In this document: in pieces, positions 17,282 to 25,572 of the stretch
Layout of the letters: each line of letters opens with the position of its first letter
Numbering within the stretch: position 1 is the first letter of the stretch
From: Bradyrhizobium sp. SZCCT0148
GTDB taxonomy: Bacteria > Pseudomonadota > Alphaproteobacteria > Rhizobiales > Xanthobacteraceae
Reading direction: 5' to 3'
DNA length: 61,475 nt
NCBI RefSeq assembly: GCF_018129985.1
Contig: NZ_JAFCKT010000022.1
Span: 1-61,475 of the forward strand
Translations under genes and position numbers: made by a program
The notes under the pieces: generated by a model
Databases searched by the model: none
Told to the model about the DNA's origin: nothing
Seen by the model: only the letters and a program-made list of their open reading frames with translations

Positions 17282-18856
17282 TCACGAATGCTGCGCGACC
17301 ACAGCAGGGCGCGCCTGCGGCTGCGGCACGATGTCGACCGACCAGAGGTCGCGATCGTCCACATCCTTCAAAGTCACGGTCATCACGCCGCTGGTCCCGT
17401 CGATGTCGACGCGGCCGAAGAACTGCAGTCCGAAACACGGCGCCAAATTTTCGCCCTGCGCGGCGCTGCAGCCATTCTGGTACATCGCGACCGGACCGAA
17501 GGTATTGTCGAGCTCGCCCGGGCCCCAGGTGCCGGCATGCAACGGGCCGGAGACGAACTCCCAGAACGGCTCGAAGTCCTGAAACTCCGCCTTGCCGGGA
17601 TTGTAATAATGCGCCGCGGTGTAATGCATGTCGGCAGTGAGCCAGACGATATTGCGCACGCCGGCGCGCTTGATGGAGGCCAGAAGGTCCGCGATCTCGT
17701 TCTCGCGACGGTCGGGGGGCCCATCGCCGAGCGCGACGGCGTCCATGCTGATCAGGCCGATCGGCAGGTCGGCTGCGATCACCTTCCAGGTCGCGCGCGA
17801 AGCGGCCAGTTCGCGCTTCAGCCAGGCAAGCTGCTCGGCGCCCAAAATCCAGCCGTGGTGATCGCCGCCCTTGTTCCAGCTGTCGTCGCGATAGCTGCGC
17901 ATGTCGATCATGAAGACGTCGAGTAGCGGGCCGTAGGCGATCTTGCGATAGACCCGGCCTTGCCGCGCGCCGACATCGCGGATCGGCATGAAGTCGAAGA
18001 AGGCACGGCGGGCGCGTGCGACCAGGCTTGGGGTGCCGTCGTCCTCATAACCGGCCTCGTCATGGCTGCCGGTGGGCGACCAATCGTTGGTGACCTCGTG
18101 GTCGTCCCACTGCGCGAACATCGGCACCTCGGCGTGAAAGGCGCGAAAATTCTCGTCGAGATGGTTGTATTTGTAGTTGCCGCGAAACTGCGCCAGCGTG
18201 TGCGCAACCTCGGACTTGTCCTCGGTCACGAGGTTGCGCCAGATCTCGCCGTTCGGCAGCTTCTGCTCGGAAGGGACCGTGCAATCGGCGTAGATGTGAT
18301 CGCCGGAGTGGATGAAGAAATCCGGACGATTGTCGAGCATGGTGCGATAGCTGCGATAGCCGCCGCGCGCGACGTCGATGCCCCAGCCCTGCCCCGCGAC
18401 ATCGCCGGACCACAGGAACGAGATCGATTGGCCAGCGGCCGGCGCGGTGCGGAAATGCCCGACGCGGCTCTCGCCGGCAATGCCGGTCGCGATGTCGTCG
18501 AAGCGCACGCGGTAGAAGATATCCTGGCCGGACGGCAGATCGTCGAACTGCAGCTTTGCGGTGAAATCGGCGTCGGGCAGAGCATCGCGCGAAGCCGCCG
18601 CGATGATGGTCTTGAAACTCTCGACGGTCGAGCATTCCACCTGCATTCGCGCGGGACGGTCGGCACGCGCCCAGACCACGGCGGAGTCGCCAGAGACATC
18701 GCCTGATTGAATCCCGCCTGCGATCCGTGGCCGGTCGGCGGCGCGGCTGAGGTTGGGCGCGGCGAGCGTGCCGAGCGAGGCGACGGCAAGGCTTGAGGTG
18801 GAGCGAACCAGGAATTGCCGCCGAGTCCATGCGCGCGAAGCGCGGAGCGTTGCCAT
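17282..18856 (-). CDS. phoD: PhoD-type alkaline phosphatase/phosphodiesterase, Tat-exported
   Basis: A 524-residue periplasmic phosphatase that frees phosphate from mono- and diesters. A twin-arginine signal (Thr-Arg-Arg-Gln-Phe-Leu-Val, residues 11-17) is followed by a hydrophobic core and an Ala-rich cleavage region ending near residue 40. The N-terminal PhoD beta domain (GIQSGDVSGDSAVVWAR) precedes the metallophosphatase part. Metal-site motifs are SGDVAG, HSGDHIYADC with its cysteine ligand, WDDHEVTND and LTADMHYTAAHY. Ca/Fe dependence is the family norm. The gene is monocistronic, and I see no clear Pho box. Confidence 0.88.
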   Translation of the reverse strand: MATLRASRAWTRRQFLVRSTSSLAVASLGTLAAPNLSRAADRPRIAGGIQSGDVSGDSAVVWARADRPARMQVECSTVESFKTIIAAASRDALPDADFTAKLQFDDLPSGQDIFYRVRFDDIATGIAGESRVGHFRTAPAAGQSISFLWSGDVAGQGWGIDVARGGYRSYRTMLDNRPDFFIHSGDHIYADCTVPSEQKLPNGEIWRNLVTEDKSEVAHTLAQFRGNYKYNHLDENFRAFHAEVPMFAQWDDHEVTNDWSPTGSHDEAGYEDDGTPSLVARARRAFFDFMPIRDVGARQGRVYRKIAYGPLLDVFMIDMRSYRDDSWNKGGDHHGWILGAEQLAWLKRELAASRATWKVIAADLPIGLISMDAVALGDGPPDRRENEIADLLASIKRAGVRNIVWLTADMHYTAAHYYNPGKAEFQDFEPFWEFVSGPLHAGTWGPGELDNTFGPVAMYQNGCSAAQGENLAPCFGLQFFGRVDIDGTSGVMTVTLKDVDDRDLWSVDIVPQPQARPAVVAQHS

Positions 18857-18973
18857 TCAGGAAACCTTCGTCGAGTCGCGACGAAAGGTGCCTGCGCCGT
18901 TTGACTGCCGGCTTACAGTTTCTTGACTCCACGCCTACGGTTTTGCGACGCATCGGTGACGATCGGACGCCGC

Positions 18974-19306
18974 CTAACTCGACGTCGGAAGCCCGCCGAC
19001 GTGATTGCCGTCGAGCGAGCGCCCTGCCGCCTTCCTCGCCCTCCTCTCGCGATTCGCGAGGTATCCGGTCAGTATCGCCAGGGGATGTGTGACGAGGAGG
19101 CTACGCACGTGCCACAGGCTATAGGTGTAGACGGCCTCGCTGACCTCCGTCAGCTTGCCATGGCTTGCCAGATAGTAGTGACCGCCAACGGCCTTGCCAT
19201 TGACTGCATCACCTCCGATCGCGACCGCCACGATCACAAAGATGACGAAGTTCAGGACACCCAGGCCGCACACTGCCAACAGGCATCGATAGCGGAAATC
19301 AGACAC
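18974..19306 (-). CDS. Small membrane protein, hypothetical
   Basis: A 110-residue protein starting at GTG. One strongly hydrophobic helix lies at residues 8-32, and a second, weaker one near 66-84 (SLLVTHPLAILTGYLA). The middle (VGGHYYLASHGKLTEVSEAVYTYSLWH) looks like a conserved small-protein core of Bradyrhizobium. Ribosome-site support is weak, so the start is uncertain. I do not recognise a function. It lies 9 bp downstream of the next small gene on the same strand and may be cotranscribed with it. Confidence 0.5.
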   Translation of the reverse strand: MSDFRYRCLLAVCGLGVLNFVIFVIVAVAIGGDAVNGKAVGGHYYLASHGKLTEVSEAVYTYSLWHVRSLLVTHPLAILTGYLANRERRARKAAGRSLDGNHVGGLPTSS

Positions 19307-19315
19307 GTCTGCTGC

Positions 19316-19735
19316 TTAATGCTTCCAGTTGCAGATGCCGCCAGAGCGGCACGGCCAGGTCTGGATGCGTGTGTCCATCGCCTGCGCGTCGAGCGGGTTG
19401 CCGTGACGATGCGCGAGCTTGGCGCGCGCCGCGCCGCGCGACTGGGCGGGCCTTGAGTGGGCAACCCTTGGCTCGGTTACACGGACGCGCTCGGCGGCAA
19501 CCTTCCTCGGCACGTCGACCGGCTCGGCGCGCGCCTGCGCCTCGTTGCCGCCGCGCGCTTCAAGCGCAACCGGCGCGAACTGCGTCTCGGGCCCGAGCCG
19601 TTTCGGCGACAGCACGGCCCTGGAGAGATCGAGACCGAGATATTCGTCTGGCTTGTAGTCATCAGCGCGCGCGACGCCGCCCCATGCGAGCATGAGGGCA
19701 ACGGCAACGGCAAAATGAACGCTCTTCAGGACCAC
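19316..19735 (-). CDS. Small secreted protein with C-terminal double-cysteine motif
   Basis: A 139-residue exported protein that starts at GTG behind a strong AGGAGG site. The signal peptide ends around Val-Ala-Arg-Ala-Asp (residue 25). A disordered Ala/Arg/Pro-rich middle is followed by a conserved-looking end: AHRHGNPLDAQAMDTRIQ, then Trp-Pro-Cys-Arg-Ser-Gly-Gly-Ile-Cys-Asn-Trp-Lys. The CxxxxxC pair near the terminus could form a disulfide. This C-terminal block is a recurring feature of small Bradyrhizobium secreted proteins of unknown role (from memory). It is probably the first gene of a two-gene unit with the membrane protein downstream. Confidence 0.65.
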   Translation of the reverse strand: MVLKSVHFAVAVALMLAWGGVARADDYKPDEYLGLDLSRAVLSPKRLGPETQFAPVALEARGGNEAQARAEPVDVPRKVAAERVRVTEPRVAHSRPAQSRGAARAKLAHRHGNPLDAQAMDTRIQTWPCRSGGICNWKH

Positions 19736-19843
19736 GGACGCCTCCTGAAATTGATTTTGAAAGAGGTAATTTATCCCTATTTAGGAGGCGTCGCGCGCAA
19801 TTCCAGCGGCCAAGTGCCGCCGTGGTTAAGAAGTTTGCCGGTG

Positions 19844-20845
19844 TCAGGCGACCTTTCGCGCCGCACCCGTCCCATCCAGGAACCCCATCAGCCGGCTACG
19901 GATGATCTGTTCCGCCTCGTCCATGATGCGATCGACGAGTTCCTTGCAGGAGGGGATGTCGTGGATCAGCCCGGCGACCATGCCGCAGCTCCAGGCGCCG
20001 GCATCCATCTTGCCCTCCAGCATGATCCTGGGATAGACGCCCGCGACTCGGTCGTGGATGTCGTCGATCTTGAGCTTGTCGCCCTTCTCGCGCTCGATCT
20101 CGATGAGGCGATCGACATTGGCGTTCCTCAGCACGCGCTCGGTGTTGCGCAAGGAGCGCATGATCAGGCGGGTGTCGAGCTCGGTCGCAGCGACCAGCGC
20201 GTTCTTCACGTTCTGATGCACAGGCGCTTCCTTGGTAGCGATGAAGCGCGTGCCCATGTTCATGCCGGCCGCGCCTAGCGACAGCGCCGCGACGAGGCTA
20301 CGCCCGTCGGCCATGCCGCCGGACGCCACGAACGGAATCTTCAATTCCTCTGCCGCCCGCGGCAGCAGGATCATGTTCGGGATATCGTCCTCGCCGGGGT
20401 GACCGCCGCACTCGAAGCCATCGACGCTGACGGCGTCGCAGCCGATCCGCTCGGCCTTGAGCGAGTGACGCACCGAGGTGCATTTGTGGATGACCTTGAT
20501 GCCTGCTGCCTTCAACGCCGGCATGTATTGTTCGGGGCTGCGGCCCGCCGTCTCAACGGCCTTGATGCCACCCTCGACGATGGCCGCGATGTATTCCGGA
20601 TAAGGCGGTGCCGCGAAGGTCGGCAGGAAGGTGAGGTTCACGCCGAACGGCTTGTCGGTCATGTCGCGGCAGCGGGTGATTTCCTTGGCGAGCAATTCCG
20701 GTGTCTTCTGCGTCAGGCCGGTGATGATGCCGAGCCCGCCGGCGTTGGAAACGGCCGCAGCCAGTTCGGCAAAGCCGACGAAATGCATGCCACCCTGGAT
20801 GATGGGGTGCTGGATGCCGAACAGCTCGGTGATCGCGGTCTTCAC
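19844..20845 (-). CDS. NAD(P)H-dependent flavin oxidoreductase / nitronate monooxygenase family
   Basis: A 333-residue FMN enzyme of the nitronate monooxygenase / 2-nitropropane dioxygenase family. It starts at GTG with GGGAGG upstream. The FMN-binding barrel shows HPIIQGGMHFVG at the start, the catalytic histidine loop FECGGHPGE in the middle, ASGGMADGRSL, and GAAGMNMGTRFIAT. Members oxidise nitronates or act as enoyl reductases, and the role here is unclear. It lies 62 bp downstream of the SDR gene on the same strand, and both lie divergent to an HxlR regulator, so a small oxidoreductase operon under that regulator is likely. Confidence 0.85.
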   Translation of the reverse strand: MKTAITELFGIQHPIIQGGMHFVGFAELAAAVSNAGGLGIITGLTQKTPELLAKEITRCRDMTDKPFGVNLTFLPTFAAPPYPEYIAAIVEGGIKAVETAGRSPEQYMPALKAAGIKVIHKCTSVRHSLKAERIGCDAVSVDGFECGGHPGEDDIPNMILLPRAAEELKIPFVASGGMADGRSLVAALSLGAAGMNMGTRFIATKEAPVHQNVKNALVAATELDTRLIMRSLRNTERVLRNANVDRLIEIEREKGDKLKIDDIHDRVAGVYPRIMLEGKMDAGAWSCGMVAGLIHDIPSCKELVDRIMDEAEQIIRSRLMGFLDGTGAARKVA

Positions 20846-20907
20846 TGAAATACCTCCCGGAATGGCCTCGTTGTTGGGACCAGTCTAACCGGACTTTTGC
20901 GCCGCGG

Positions 20908-21645
20908 TCACCATTTCTCTCCGAACGGGCGGATCTCCATCTCGAAGGTCCAGGCGCTCTTCGGCTGCTGGTAGAGTTGCCAATAGGCATCCGCGACCGC
21001 CGTGGGCGGCATCAGCAGATCGGGATTGTCGAGCGCGTTAGGCCCCAGCGCCTCGAGCCGGCGCTGCCGCACCCATTCGGTATCGACGCCGGAATCGATG
21101 ATGAGATGGGCAACATGGACGTTCTTCGGCCCGAGCTCGCGCGCCATCGCCTGGGCCACCGCACGAAGTCCGAACTTGGCGCTGGCAAAGGCGGCAAAGC
21201 CGCTGCCGCCGCGCAAGGACGCAGTCGCCCCAGTGAAGAAGATGTTGCCGCCGCCGCGCGGCAGCATCAGCCGCGCCGCTTCGCGACCTGCCAGGAAGCC
21301 GGAATAGCAGGCCATCTCCCAGACCTTGCGAAACACGCGCTCGGTGGTGTCGAGGATCGGGAAATTGACGTTGGCGCCGACGTTGAAGATGCAGACCTCG
21401 AGCGGCGCAAGGTTGTCGGCATCGTTGAGGAAGGAGATGACCTCTTCCTCCTTCCGTGCATCGAGCGAACGCGCGTGGATCTCGCCGCCGGCGGCCTCGA
21501 TGTCCTTCACCAACGGTGCCAGCTTGTCGCCGTTGCGGCGTCCAGCGAAAACCGTGAACCCTTCAGAGGCGAATTTCTTGGCGATTTCGGAGCCGATGAA
21601 ATCGCCGGCCCCGATCACGGCCGCTGTCGCTTTTCGCTTGGGCAA
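20908..21645 (-). CDS. Short-chain dehydrogenase-like protein lacking the catalytic tyrosine
   Basis: A 245-residue Rossmann-fold protein of the SDR superfamily. It starts at TTG, supported by a very strong GGAGGAGG site. The cofactor loop reads VIGAGDFIGSEIA and the active-site serine region is FFTGATASLRGG. Where Tyr-x-x-x-Lys is expected, it has Phe-Ala-Ser-Ala-Lys. The catalytic tyrosine is thus replaced by phenylalanine, which may limit classical reductase chemistry. I recall a subfamily with this change. It is the first gene of a putative operon with the nitronate monooxygenase-like gene and is divergent from the HxlR regulator. Confidence 0.82.
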   Translation of the reverse strand: MPKRKATAAVIGAGDFIGSEIAKKFASEGFTVFAGRRNGDKLAPLVKDIEAAGGEIHARSLDARKEEEVISFLNDADNLAPLEVCIFNVGANVNFPILDTTERVFRKVWEMACYSGFLAGREAARLMLPRGGGNIFFTGATASLRGGSGFAAFASAKFGLRAVAQAMARELGPKNVHVAHLIIDSGVDTEWVRQRRLEALGPNALDNPDLLMPPTAVADAYWQLYQQPKSAWTFEMEIRPFGEKW

Positions 21646-21692
21646 GGTCGCCTCCTCCGATGAGAGCGCTGCGTGATTAATAGGGATTCTAT

Positions 21693-21709
21693 AGTTCTAA
21701 AATGGAACT
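21693..21709. promoter_or_regulatory. Inverted repeat AGTTC-N7-GAACT
   Basis: AGTTCTAAAATGGAACT lies about 50 bp upstream of the SDR start. It is a plausible operator for the divergent HxlR-type regulator. Confidence 0.4.
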
Positions 21710-21763
21710 GTCAAACTTTCGCGCGTACTGCTAATTTGCTCACGCAATTGTCTCGAACATTCA

Positions 21764-21784
21764 AGTCAGTTCCTTTTTCTGACT
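21764..21784. promoter_or_regulatory. Inverted repeat AGTCAG-N9-CTGACT
   Basis: AGTCAG, TTCCTTTTT, CTGACT lies 26 bp before the HxlR start codon, in a position suited to autoregulation. Confidence 0.4.
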
Positions 21785-21809
21785 GACTAGGCGGAGCTGG
21801 AGACCGATC

Positions 21810-22274
21810 ATGAAATGGGACACGTTAGACGAAGAACAGTGCTCGCTCTCCCGCACGGTCGCAGTGGTCGGCGACCGCTGGACGCTGCTGATCCTGCGTG
21901 AATGTTTTCTGCGGGTGCGCCGGTTCGAGGGGTTTCAGTCCTCATTGCAGATCACGCGCCACCTGCTCTCGGAGCGGTTGAAGAAGCTGGTGCGCTTCGG
22001 CATCCTGCGCCGCGTCCCTTATTCCGAGACGCCCAAGCGCTACGAGTACATCCTCACGCAGAAGGGCCTCGACCTCTACCCGATCATCATGGCGATGGTG
22101 CATTGGGGCGACACCCACATGGGCGACGAGCGCGGCCGCCCGCTGCTGCACCAGCACAAGTCCTGCGGCAAGTTGTTCGATCCCGTAATGGTCTGCTCGG
22201 AATGCGGCGAGGCATTGCACGCGAAGCAGGTGCACGTGCATGCGGGGCCGGGGCGGAAAGAGGCGGTCGCATAG
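21810..22274 (+). CDS. HxlR-family transcriptional regulator
   Basis: A 154-residue winged-helix regulator of the HxlR family. The family core VGDRWTLLILRECFLRVRRFE is followed by LLSERLKKLVRFGILRR (recognition helix and wing) and the YILTQKGLDLYPIIMAMVHWGD helix. The C-terminal 50 residues add CGKLFDPVMVCSECGEAL, with Cys-x2-Cys and an earlier Cys. That may bind metal or act as a redox switch, and it occurs in a subset of HxlR proteins. It is divergent from the SDR/nitronate monooxygenase pair, which is the likely target. Confidence 0.88.
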   Translation: MKWDTLDEEQCSLSRTVAVVGDRWTLLILRECFLRVRRFEGFQSSLQITRHLLSERLKKLVRFGILRRVPYSETPKRYEYILTQKGLDLYPIIMAMVHWGDTHMGDERGRPLLHQHKSCGKLFDPVMVCSECGEALHAKQVHVHAGPGRKEAVA

Positions 22275-22348
22275 GCCGCTTCCAATTAGCTGTGGTGCCC
22301 GGCTCGTCCGGGACATCCAGTCGCTAAAGAACCGTACGCTCAAAACAA

Positions 22349-22375
22349 GAGCGCGGCACAATGGGTGCCGCGCTC
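22349..22375. terminator. Hairpin between convergent genes
   Basis: GAGCGCGGCAC, AATGG loop, GTGCCGCGCTC: a perfect 11-bp stem between the HxlR gene and a minus-strand stress gene. A rich stretch (CAAAACA) lies at its left, which becomes U-rich in the minus-strand transcript. A half extragenic repeat (GTGCCCGGCTCGTCCGGGACATCC) lies at about 22292-22315. Confidence 0.6.
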
Positions 22376-22406
22376 GTGTCTGCATCTTGCGGAAGGCGCG
22401 CCTAGC

Positions 22407-22565
22407 TCAGTGCGTCTTCGTCTCGTGCCATTTCTCGAGATCAGGCGTGTGGTCGTCCGACCCCTGCTCCTTCTCCGGATTGCCTTTCCAGGGCTTGTCG
22501 GTCTGTTTGTGAGAACCCCAGTCGCTCTGGTGCCGGGGATCGTCGTTCGGCTGTTCCTTGCTCAT
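22407..22565 (-). CDS. Small hydrophilic stress-type protein
   Basis: A 52-residue, extremely hydrophilic protein rich in Asp, Glu, Lys, His, Gln and Trp, with no hydrophobic core. It is probably disordered, as many desiccation- or salt-induced small proteins are. Motif-like pieces are DWGSHKQTDKPWKGNPEKE and LEKWHETKTH. It follows the PRC-barrel gene by 20 bp on the same strand. The two are likely cotranscribed from the EcfG-type promoter upstream of that gene. Function unknown. Confidence 0.65.
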   Translation of the reverse strand: MSKEQPNDDPRHQSDWGSHKQTDKPWKGNPEKEQGSDDHTPDLEKWHETKTH

Positions 22566-22585
22566 TGCTTTTCCTTCATTGGAGA

Positions 22586-22960
22586 TCACGCAACGGGAAC
22601 GCCGTAATAAGTGTTGATACCCCGCACCGCGGCATCATCACCCCAGTTCCAATCGCTTCGTTCGCCATATTTGGGCGCGCCTTCCAGTTCCTTGGTGGTG
22701 ATGCCGGTGATGTAGCCGCCAAGCTCCGTATCGTATTTCAGCGACTGCCAAGGCAGCGGGTAATGATCGTTGCCGAGGCCCAGGAATCCGCCGAAGCCGA
22801 GCACGGCGTAGGACACCTTGCCGCTGACCTTGTCTATCATCACGCGTTCAATCGAACCGATCTTGTTTCGATCAGCCCCGAAGACCGATGTTCCCTCGAC
22901 CTTGTCGCTTCCGATCAGACGGCCCATTTCGTCGCGGTCCATTTCGCCCTGATTCAGCAT
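22586..22960 (-). CDS. PRC-barrel domain protein
   Basis: A 124-residue cytosolic protein with a PRC-barrel domain (about residues 15-85). The strand pattern DKVEGTSVFGADRNKIGSIERVMIDKVSGKVSYAVL is diagnostic, followed by GLGNDHYPLPWQSLKYD. Such proteins bind RNA, photosystem or cell-envelope partners. In rhizobia, single-domain versions are typical general-stress proteins. The start at 22960 has a GGAGG site at seven bases. It is the first gene of a two-gene unit with the small hydrophilic protein, with an EcfG-type promoter 31 bp upstream. Confidence 0.85.
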   Translation of the reverse strand: MLNQGEMDRDEMGRLIGSDKVEGTSVFGADRNKIGSIERVMIDKVSGKVSYAVLGFGGFLGLGNDHYPLPWQSLKYDTELGGYITGITTKELEGAPKYGERSDWNWGDDAAVRGINTYYGVPVA

Positions 22961-22990
22961 TGTCGTTCCTCCACTCAGCCGATGAGTTTC

Positions 22991-23015
22991 AACCGGACAG
23001 GCGAGCGTTCGTTCC
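22991..23015 (-). promoter_or_regulatory. EcfG-type promoter, GGAAC-N16-GGTT
   Basis: Read on the minus strand, GGAAC (23015-23011) and GGTT (22994-22991) have the exact 25-bp layout of the other sites in this window. It should drive the PRC-barrel gene. Confidence 0.6.
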
Positions 23016-23172
23016 GACGCGGATGTTCCCCGGTGCGAGCCAGGAACATCGCAAGAAAGGAGCCGGTCTCTGAGCTTCAAGCACAACCGAGAAGAGCTGA
23101 GCGAAGTTCTCCGGGAAGCTTGGGGTTTGCATCGCGAGTTCGGACCCGGCGCATCGCATTTGAGGTGAAACG

Positions 23173-23400
23173 ATGAGCGACTTTCGCGACATCCAGCATG
23201 GCGTCAACGATCCTGTCGATGGCATGGACGTCAAGCGGCAGATCAGCGACAACAGGACGACCCATGAGCGCGCGCAACGCCACGCCGATATACGTGCCGA
23301 CGCTGCGGCCACCGCCGCCGAGCCGATTCTGCCGGAGCGGCTTCGACGCAAGCCGACCGACCCCATCAATCCGCGCACCGGGCGGAACCCTGCGGATTGA
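23173..23400 (+). CDS. Small hydrophilic hypothetical protein
   Basis: A 75-residue charged protein with Asp-, Arg- and Ala-rich helical character (THERAQRHADIRADAAATAA). A GAGGTG ribosome site lies seven bases before the ATG. There is no signal peptide or known domain. It sits between two genes with EcfG-type promoters, divergent from the PRC-barrel gene. A GGAAC at 23043 precedes it, but the matching downstream element is poor. A stress role is guessed from context only. Confidence 0.5.
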   Translation: MSDFRDIQHGVNDPVDGMDVKRQISDNRTTHERAQRHADIRADAAATAAEPILPERLRRKPTDPINPRTGRNPAD

Positions 23401-23406
23401 GCTGTA

Positions 23407-23431
23407 GGAACCACAGCCACTCAGGCGTGTT
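23407..23431 (+). promoter_or_regulatory. EcfG-type promoter, GGAAC-N16-TGTT
   Basis: GGAAC at 23407-23411 and TGTT at 23428-23431, 56 bp before the DUF4142 start codon. Confidence 0.55.
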
Positions 23432-23487
23432 AGTCGGCGCAACATCGCGCGGCATGAGGCTGCGCGCCTCGATCGGAGCAACCAGAT

Positions 23488-24039
23488 ATGAAACGCACAA
23501 TGATTGCCCTTGCCTGCGTTCTGCTCGCGGGCCCCGCGCTCGCCCAGTCCCTTGGCGAGAAGACCGGCGTCAATTCCGCCCTCGGCGTCGCGCCGACGAC
23601 CGCCGACTTCGTCAAACAGGTCGCCATCAGCGACATGTTCGAGATCGAGTCGAGCAAGCTTGCCCAGCAAAAGGGCAACGCCCAGGAAAAGACCTTCGCG
23701 CAGCAGATGGTCACCGACCACACCAAGACCAGCACCGAGCTCAAGGGCCTGGTCGGCCAAAAGAAGATCCAGGCGACGCTCCCGACGGAGCTCGACAGTT
23801 CGCACCAGAGCAAGCTCGACAAGCTCAAGAACGCGAGCGGCAAGGACTTCAGCTCGGACTACAATTCCTATCAGGTGAGCGCCCATGAAGATGCGGTGTC
23901 GCTGTTCGAACGCTATGCAAAGGGCGGCGACAATTCGGAGCTGAAGGATTGGGCGGGCAAGACCCTACCGGCGCTCAAGCACCATCTCGACATGGCCAAG
24001 GAGCTCGGCAAGGCGCCGAGCGTCGGCCAGACGAAGTAA
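23488..24039 (+). CDS. DUF4142 secreted protein
   Basis: A 183-residue periplasmic protein of the DUF4142 family, a four-helix ferritin-like bundle without known activity. The signal peptide (Met-Lys-Arg start, cleavage near Ala-Leu-Ala-Gln, residue 20) is clear. The family pattern is TADFVKQVAISDMFEIESSK, AQQMVTDHTKTSTELK, and HEDAVSLFERYAKGGDNSELKDWAGKTLPALKHHLDMA. The paired His in LKHH is the conserved end motif. It is driven by an EcfG-type promoter. A second, more divergent DUF4142 protein is encoded at 26418. Confidence 0.87.
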   Translation: MKRTMIALACVLLAGPALAQSLGEKTGVNSALGVAPTTADFVKQVAISDMFEIESSKLAQQKGNAQEKTFAQQMVTDHTKTSTELKGLVGQKKIQATLPTELDSSHQSKLDKLKNASGKDFSSDYNSYQVSAHEDAVSLFERYAKGGDNSELKDWAGKTLPALKHHLDMAKELGKAPSVGQTK

Positions 24040-24051
24040 CGCAGTCCTGAT

Positions 24052-24074
24052 GGACGCCGGCGCGCCCGGCGTCC
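24052..24074 (+). terminator. GC hairpin between DUF4142 and SDR genes
   Basis: GGACGCCGG, CGCGC, CCGGCGTCC: a perfect 9-bp stem followed by TTCACC. There is no long T run, so it is a weak or factor-dependent stop. Confidence 0.5.
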
Positions 24075-24133
24075 TTCACCAAGCAACGTCGACCGCCTCC
24101 GCGCATTGAGCCTTGACCATCGCGGAGAGCAAA

Positions 24134-25132
24134 ATGTCGAACCACAGCAAAACCTCAATGTCCCGCCGGCACGTCGTCCACGCTGCGAGCGCAACGCTCG
24201 CGGCGGCTTCGCTGGCATCCACAGCGAAAGGAGATACGTCCATGGCCGAGCACGGTCTCATCGATCCCGTCAGCCGCTATCCGAAGCCGCCGTTCAAGAA
24301 GCAATCGCAGCCCTGGCCGGGTCTCGCCGGTCAGATGGAGCCGCGCCCGGACCATGGCGAGACGAGTTATAAGGGCTCCGGCCGGCTCGCCGGCCGCAAG
24401 GCCCTGATCACCGGCGGCGATTCCGGCATGGGCCGCGCCGCCGCGATTGCCTATGCGCGCGAAGGCGCCGACGTCGCCATCAATTATTTGCCGGCAGAAG
24501 AGCCCGATGCACAGGAAGTCATCGCGCTGATCAAGAAGGAAGGACGCACCGGCCTGGCGATCCCCGGCGATCTCCAGGGGGAAGCCTTCTGCAAGCAGCT
24601 CGTCGAGCAGACCGTGCAGGGCCTCGGCGGTCTGGACATCGTCGTCAACAACGCGGCGCGGCAGCAGACCCGCGCCTCCATCCTCGACGTCTCTTCGGAA
24701 GACTTCGATGCGACGATGAAGACCAACGTCTACGCGCCGTTCTGGATCATCAAGGCGGCGCTGCCGCATCTCAAGCCCGGATCCTGCATCATCGGCACGA
24801 CCTCCGAGCAGGCCTACGATCCCTCGCCGGATCTCTATGATTATGCGCAGACCAAGGCGGCGACGATGAACTACGTGAAGGCGCTGGCCAAGCAGCTGGC
24901 GTCGAAGGGCATCCGCGTCAATGGCGTGGCGCCGGGGCCGATCTGGACGCCGCTTCAGGTCTCCGGCGGCGCCACGATGGAGAAGCTCGAAAAGTTCGGC
25001 GGCATGACGCCGCTCGGACGCCCCGGCCAGCCGGTCGAGCTCGCCTCGATCTACGTGCAGCTTGCGGCCTCCGATGCCAGCTACGCGACGGGCCAGGTGT
25101 ATGGCGCTGCCGGCGGATCCGGACAGCCGTAG
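24134..25132 (+). CDS. Tat-signal short-chain dehydrogenase, general stress type
   Basis: A 332-residue SDR resembling general stress protein 39 (YdaD/YhdF type). The N-terminus has a twin-arginine-like signal (Ser-Arg-Arg-His-Val-Val at residues 9-14, then an Ala-rich core), so it may be exported folded with its cofactor. The block YPKPPFKKQSQPWPGLAGQM before the Rossmann fold is typical of this stress subgroup. GGDSGMGRAAA binds NAD(P), and the active-site Tyr-Ala-Gln-Thr-Lys is intact. It lies 94 bp downstream of DUF4142 in a stress gene region. The physiological substrate is unknown. Confidence 0.87.
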   Translation: MSNHSKTSMSRRHVVHAASATLAAASLASTAKGDTSMAEHGLIDPVSRYPKPPFKKQSQPWPGLAGQMEPRPDHGETSYKGSGRLAGRKALITGGDSGMGRAAAIAYAREGADVAINYLPAEEPDAQEVIALIKKEGRTGLAIPGDLQGEAFCKQLVEQTVQGLGGLDIVVNNAARQQTRASILDVSSEDFDATMKTNVYAPFWIIKAALPHLKPGSCIIGTTSEQAYDPSPDLYDYAQTKAATMNYVKALAKQLASKGIRVNGVAPGPIWTPLQVSGGATMEKLEKFGGMTPLGRPGQPVELASIYVQLAASDASYATGQVYGAAGGSGQP

Positions 25133-25572
25133 CCGCACTGCCGCATGATCTGAAATCCGTGTTCGATCAGACCCGGCCGGATAGGCTGAGGTCACGGGCC
25201 ACGGGCGCGGGGTCCCCTTCTCCGGGCGATCCCGCGATGCATTTCCATCCGGTCACGCCGTGCATATGGGCGCCCTCGCCTCCGCGTCCGGTCTGTTGCC
25301 GCCGGACCGCCGCCGGGCGGCTCGCTTCCTTGCCGGCGCTGTCGTGTCGATCCGAACCCTTTGCGGGCCGCGGCCCGATAGACCCACGCAGGAAGACCCC
25401 GATAACGGCAGCGCTGTGGCTCAAGCAGCGGTCCCTAAGCAAACGGCCCCGGCACGGGGCGTGCCAGGGCCGTCCTTGGAGATTGCTTCCGGTGCACCGG
25501 GGGAATGACAACCGGAAGCAATCCATCGACTCCCGGCGCGGGGAGTCGTTCCCCGCGCCGGATCGAAAGCGT
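25133..25572. other. Intergenic region, no convincing gene
   Basis: 440 bp between the SDR and a minus-strand small gene. Open frames exist on both strands, but none has a good ribosome site plus protein-like composition. It contains an imperfect hairpin at 25443-25473 (ACGGCCC-C-GGCAC / GTGCC-A-GGGCCGT) and a perfect one at 25533-25561. Confidence 0.45.
25533..25561 (-). terminator. GC-rich 12-bp hairpin after a small minus-strand gene
   Basis: CCGGCGCGGGGA, GTCGT loop, TCCCCGCGCCGG lies 12 bp beyond the stop of the 78-residue stress-type gene on the minus strand. No clear U tract follows. Confidence 0.55.

Noticed and set aside
25260..25508. An 82-residue plus-strand small protein.
   Set aside because: No ribosome site, and its 3' part is a GC-rich hairpin. 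The composition is like chance high-GC sequence.
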